From Siderastrea radians (lineage: Eukaryota > Cnidaria > Anthozoa > Scleractinia > Rhizangiidae): 64,000 nucleotides of DNA. The DNA lies in NCBI GenBank assembly GCA_964017195.1, contig OZ024891.1, forward strand, positions 4,955,494-5,019,493, read 5' to 3'. Below the pieces are notes generated by a model that was not told where the DNA came from, did no database searches, and was given only the letters and a program-made list of their open reading frames with translations. Below, piece after piece: positions 63,101 through 64,000 of the stretch (position 1 is the stretch's first letter; every line of letters starts with the position of its first letter). A program made the position numbers and the translations under genes.

Positions 63101-63445
63101 CTATTCATAAAGACCACAAATCTCATTCCACTGGTAGTCAGTTAACTCTTTCGTGCTCATCTCGTCGTGCTGTCCTGAAATCTTACCCACAACTATTTCA
63201 AACAGTTCCTGCAGCCTGTGGATACGTTCATGGTCGGAAACATCGAAGAGAGCTGCGAGCCGTTTGTCTTTGAACGCGCGCGCCTTTACTTTCAACCTCT
63301 TCATCACGGAGTCTGTAGCCTTACCTTCGGTTTCTGCAGGCGAGAAGTAAACAATTTCCTCTAGCTTCAAAGCCCAGTGAACTTTTTTGTGATCTCCAGG
63401 CAGCGTTTTACCTTTCGATAACACTGTTCCACGTTTACTGTCCAT
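63101..63445 (-). CDS. Host multicopy small-protein family, copy 4
   Basis: 114 aa from ATG at 63445; the frame is open to 63457. Core GDHKKVHWALKLEEIVYFSP, then VMKRLKVKARAFKDKRLAAL, HRLQELFEIVVGKISGQ and ELTDYQWNEICGLYE. It is unbroken, and similar to the damaged 32.6-kb copy at both coding and flanking levels, so it belongs to the duplicated host block. The conserved upstream region suggests it could be expressed. Confidence 0.6.
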   Translation of the reverse strand: MDSKRGTVLSKGKTLPGDHKKVHWALKLEEIVYFSPAETEGKATDSVMKRLKVKARAFKDKRLAALFDVSDHERIHRLQELFEIVVGKISGQHDEMSTKELTDYQWNEICGLYE

Positions 63446-64000
63446 TGCTTGCTTCAAACTGAACTGAATCTGGTTAAGTTTGTTATTCGAGGTATCAGTG
63501 GATCAGTTTTGGCGCTCACCAAGCACGGGCGGTTATTTAATAACGCTAATCGGCAGCTGAATGGTCAGCTGCGTTTCTCTTATATCCTGTTTTGTTTTAC
63601 AGCATCCATGTTTGGTTACAGCCTGCCTTTCGCATAAAGAAATTCAGCCGGTATAAGGCCATTTTCTTTCCGCACTGGCCCATCATCTGTTTCTATTAAA
63701 GAAACTGAAATTACTCTATTTTAACTTTGAAAATTCTCTGGCCTTTCCTTTTATTAGACAAAATACTTTCGGACGGCAGATTTCGGAAGATTTTCTGCAC
63801 ATTTTGGAAACGTTTCGGACAGTCTTTTCGGCTCATTTTGGAAGATTGTCTAGCTCGATCCTACACTTTATCCTTAAACAAATTCATCTGTTCATATTTG
63901 GTGCATATTTGGCGGCAATTTGCCAATATGACATCATGAAATTCAGGGTATTCAAAATTTAGACGCCAGTGTTGGCGGGACACGTTCTTGTTAAAATGCT

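Larger units (their letters stand above)
62712..63853. repeat. Segmental duplicate of 32123-33270
   Basis: Nearly collinear high similarity over about 1.14 kb, including the small-protein family copy (minus strand) and its upstream cttttcggctcattttggaa region. The remaining 63854-64000 repeats 30805-30960. Confidence 0.85.

Overview
The window looks like nuclear DNA of an invertebrate animal, most likely an anthozoan cnidarian (coral-like). The evidence is AT-rich, intron-poor intergenic DNA full of MITE-like foldbacks, and two Polinton/Maverick elements of the type common in cnidarian genomes. The host assignment is inference; no conserved host housekeeping gene is visible.

Layout. 1-2105 is host flank with one small foldback. 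2112-17262 is Polinton-1, which looks complete: 15,151 bp, 6-bp target duplication (cagtct), inverted terminal repeats, and every reading frame open. 17269-36537 is host DNA holding a small multicopy gene family (copies at 17767, 20310, about 32.6 kb and 63.1 kb), local duplications and several MITE-like foldbacks. 36538-62711 is Polinton-2, an older related element that has decayed. Later insertions split it: a 282-bp MITE in the polB pseudogene, a 5.66-kb TTAA-flanked long-TIR element in the fibre gene, a 2.4-kb 5'-truncated LINE in the pVI-like gene, and a 5.19-kb TTAA-flanked long-TIR element in the integrase gene. Its penton gene and nearly all of its major capsid gene are deleted. 62712-64000 is host DNA again, duplicated from 32.1-33.3 kb.

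Polinton-1 has a virus-like gene set. On the minus strand at the left are a two-TM protein, a phage-fibre-like protein and an A32/FtsK-type packaging ATPase. On the plus strand follow a PPxY protein, penton (PX), a small basic protein, the double jelly-roll major capsid protein (PY), a pVI-like protein, an adenain-like protease, a DUF5679 zinc-ribbon protein, a phospholipase A2 protein, a chromodomain integrase, a DUF5754 protein, an AT-hook/zinc-finger protein and protein-primed DNA polymerase B. Capsid, packaging and protease genes would build a particle; PolB and integrase would copy and insert the DNA.

The main observation is that DUF5679, PLA2 and integrase lie in successive -1 frames. 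Each junction carries a canonical in-frame -1 ribosomal frameshift heptamer: G GGA AAC just before the DUF5679 stop, followed by a 6-nt spacer and an 8-bp GC-rich hairpin; and A AAA AAC just before the PLA2 stop. The integrase has no ATG of its own. Both heptamers, and the first hairpin, persist in diverged Polinton-2. This suggests a gag-pro-pol-like double-frameshift polyprotein in a DNA transposon/virus. The protease is also in the -1 frame of the preceding pVI-like gene in both elements.

A second theme is mobility of the termini. PolB is at the right end of Polinton-1 but at the opposite end, inverted, in Polinton-2, and Polinton-1 keeps a relic of inverted polB at its left end. Polinton-2 also carries a Bro-N/VRR-NUC gene and a VLTF3-like gene that Polinton-1 lacks.
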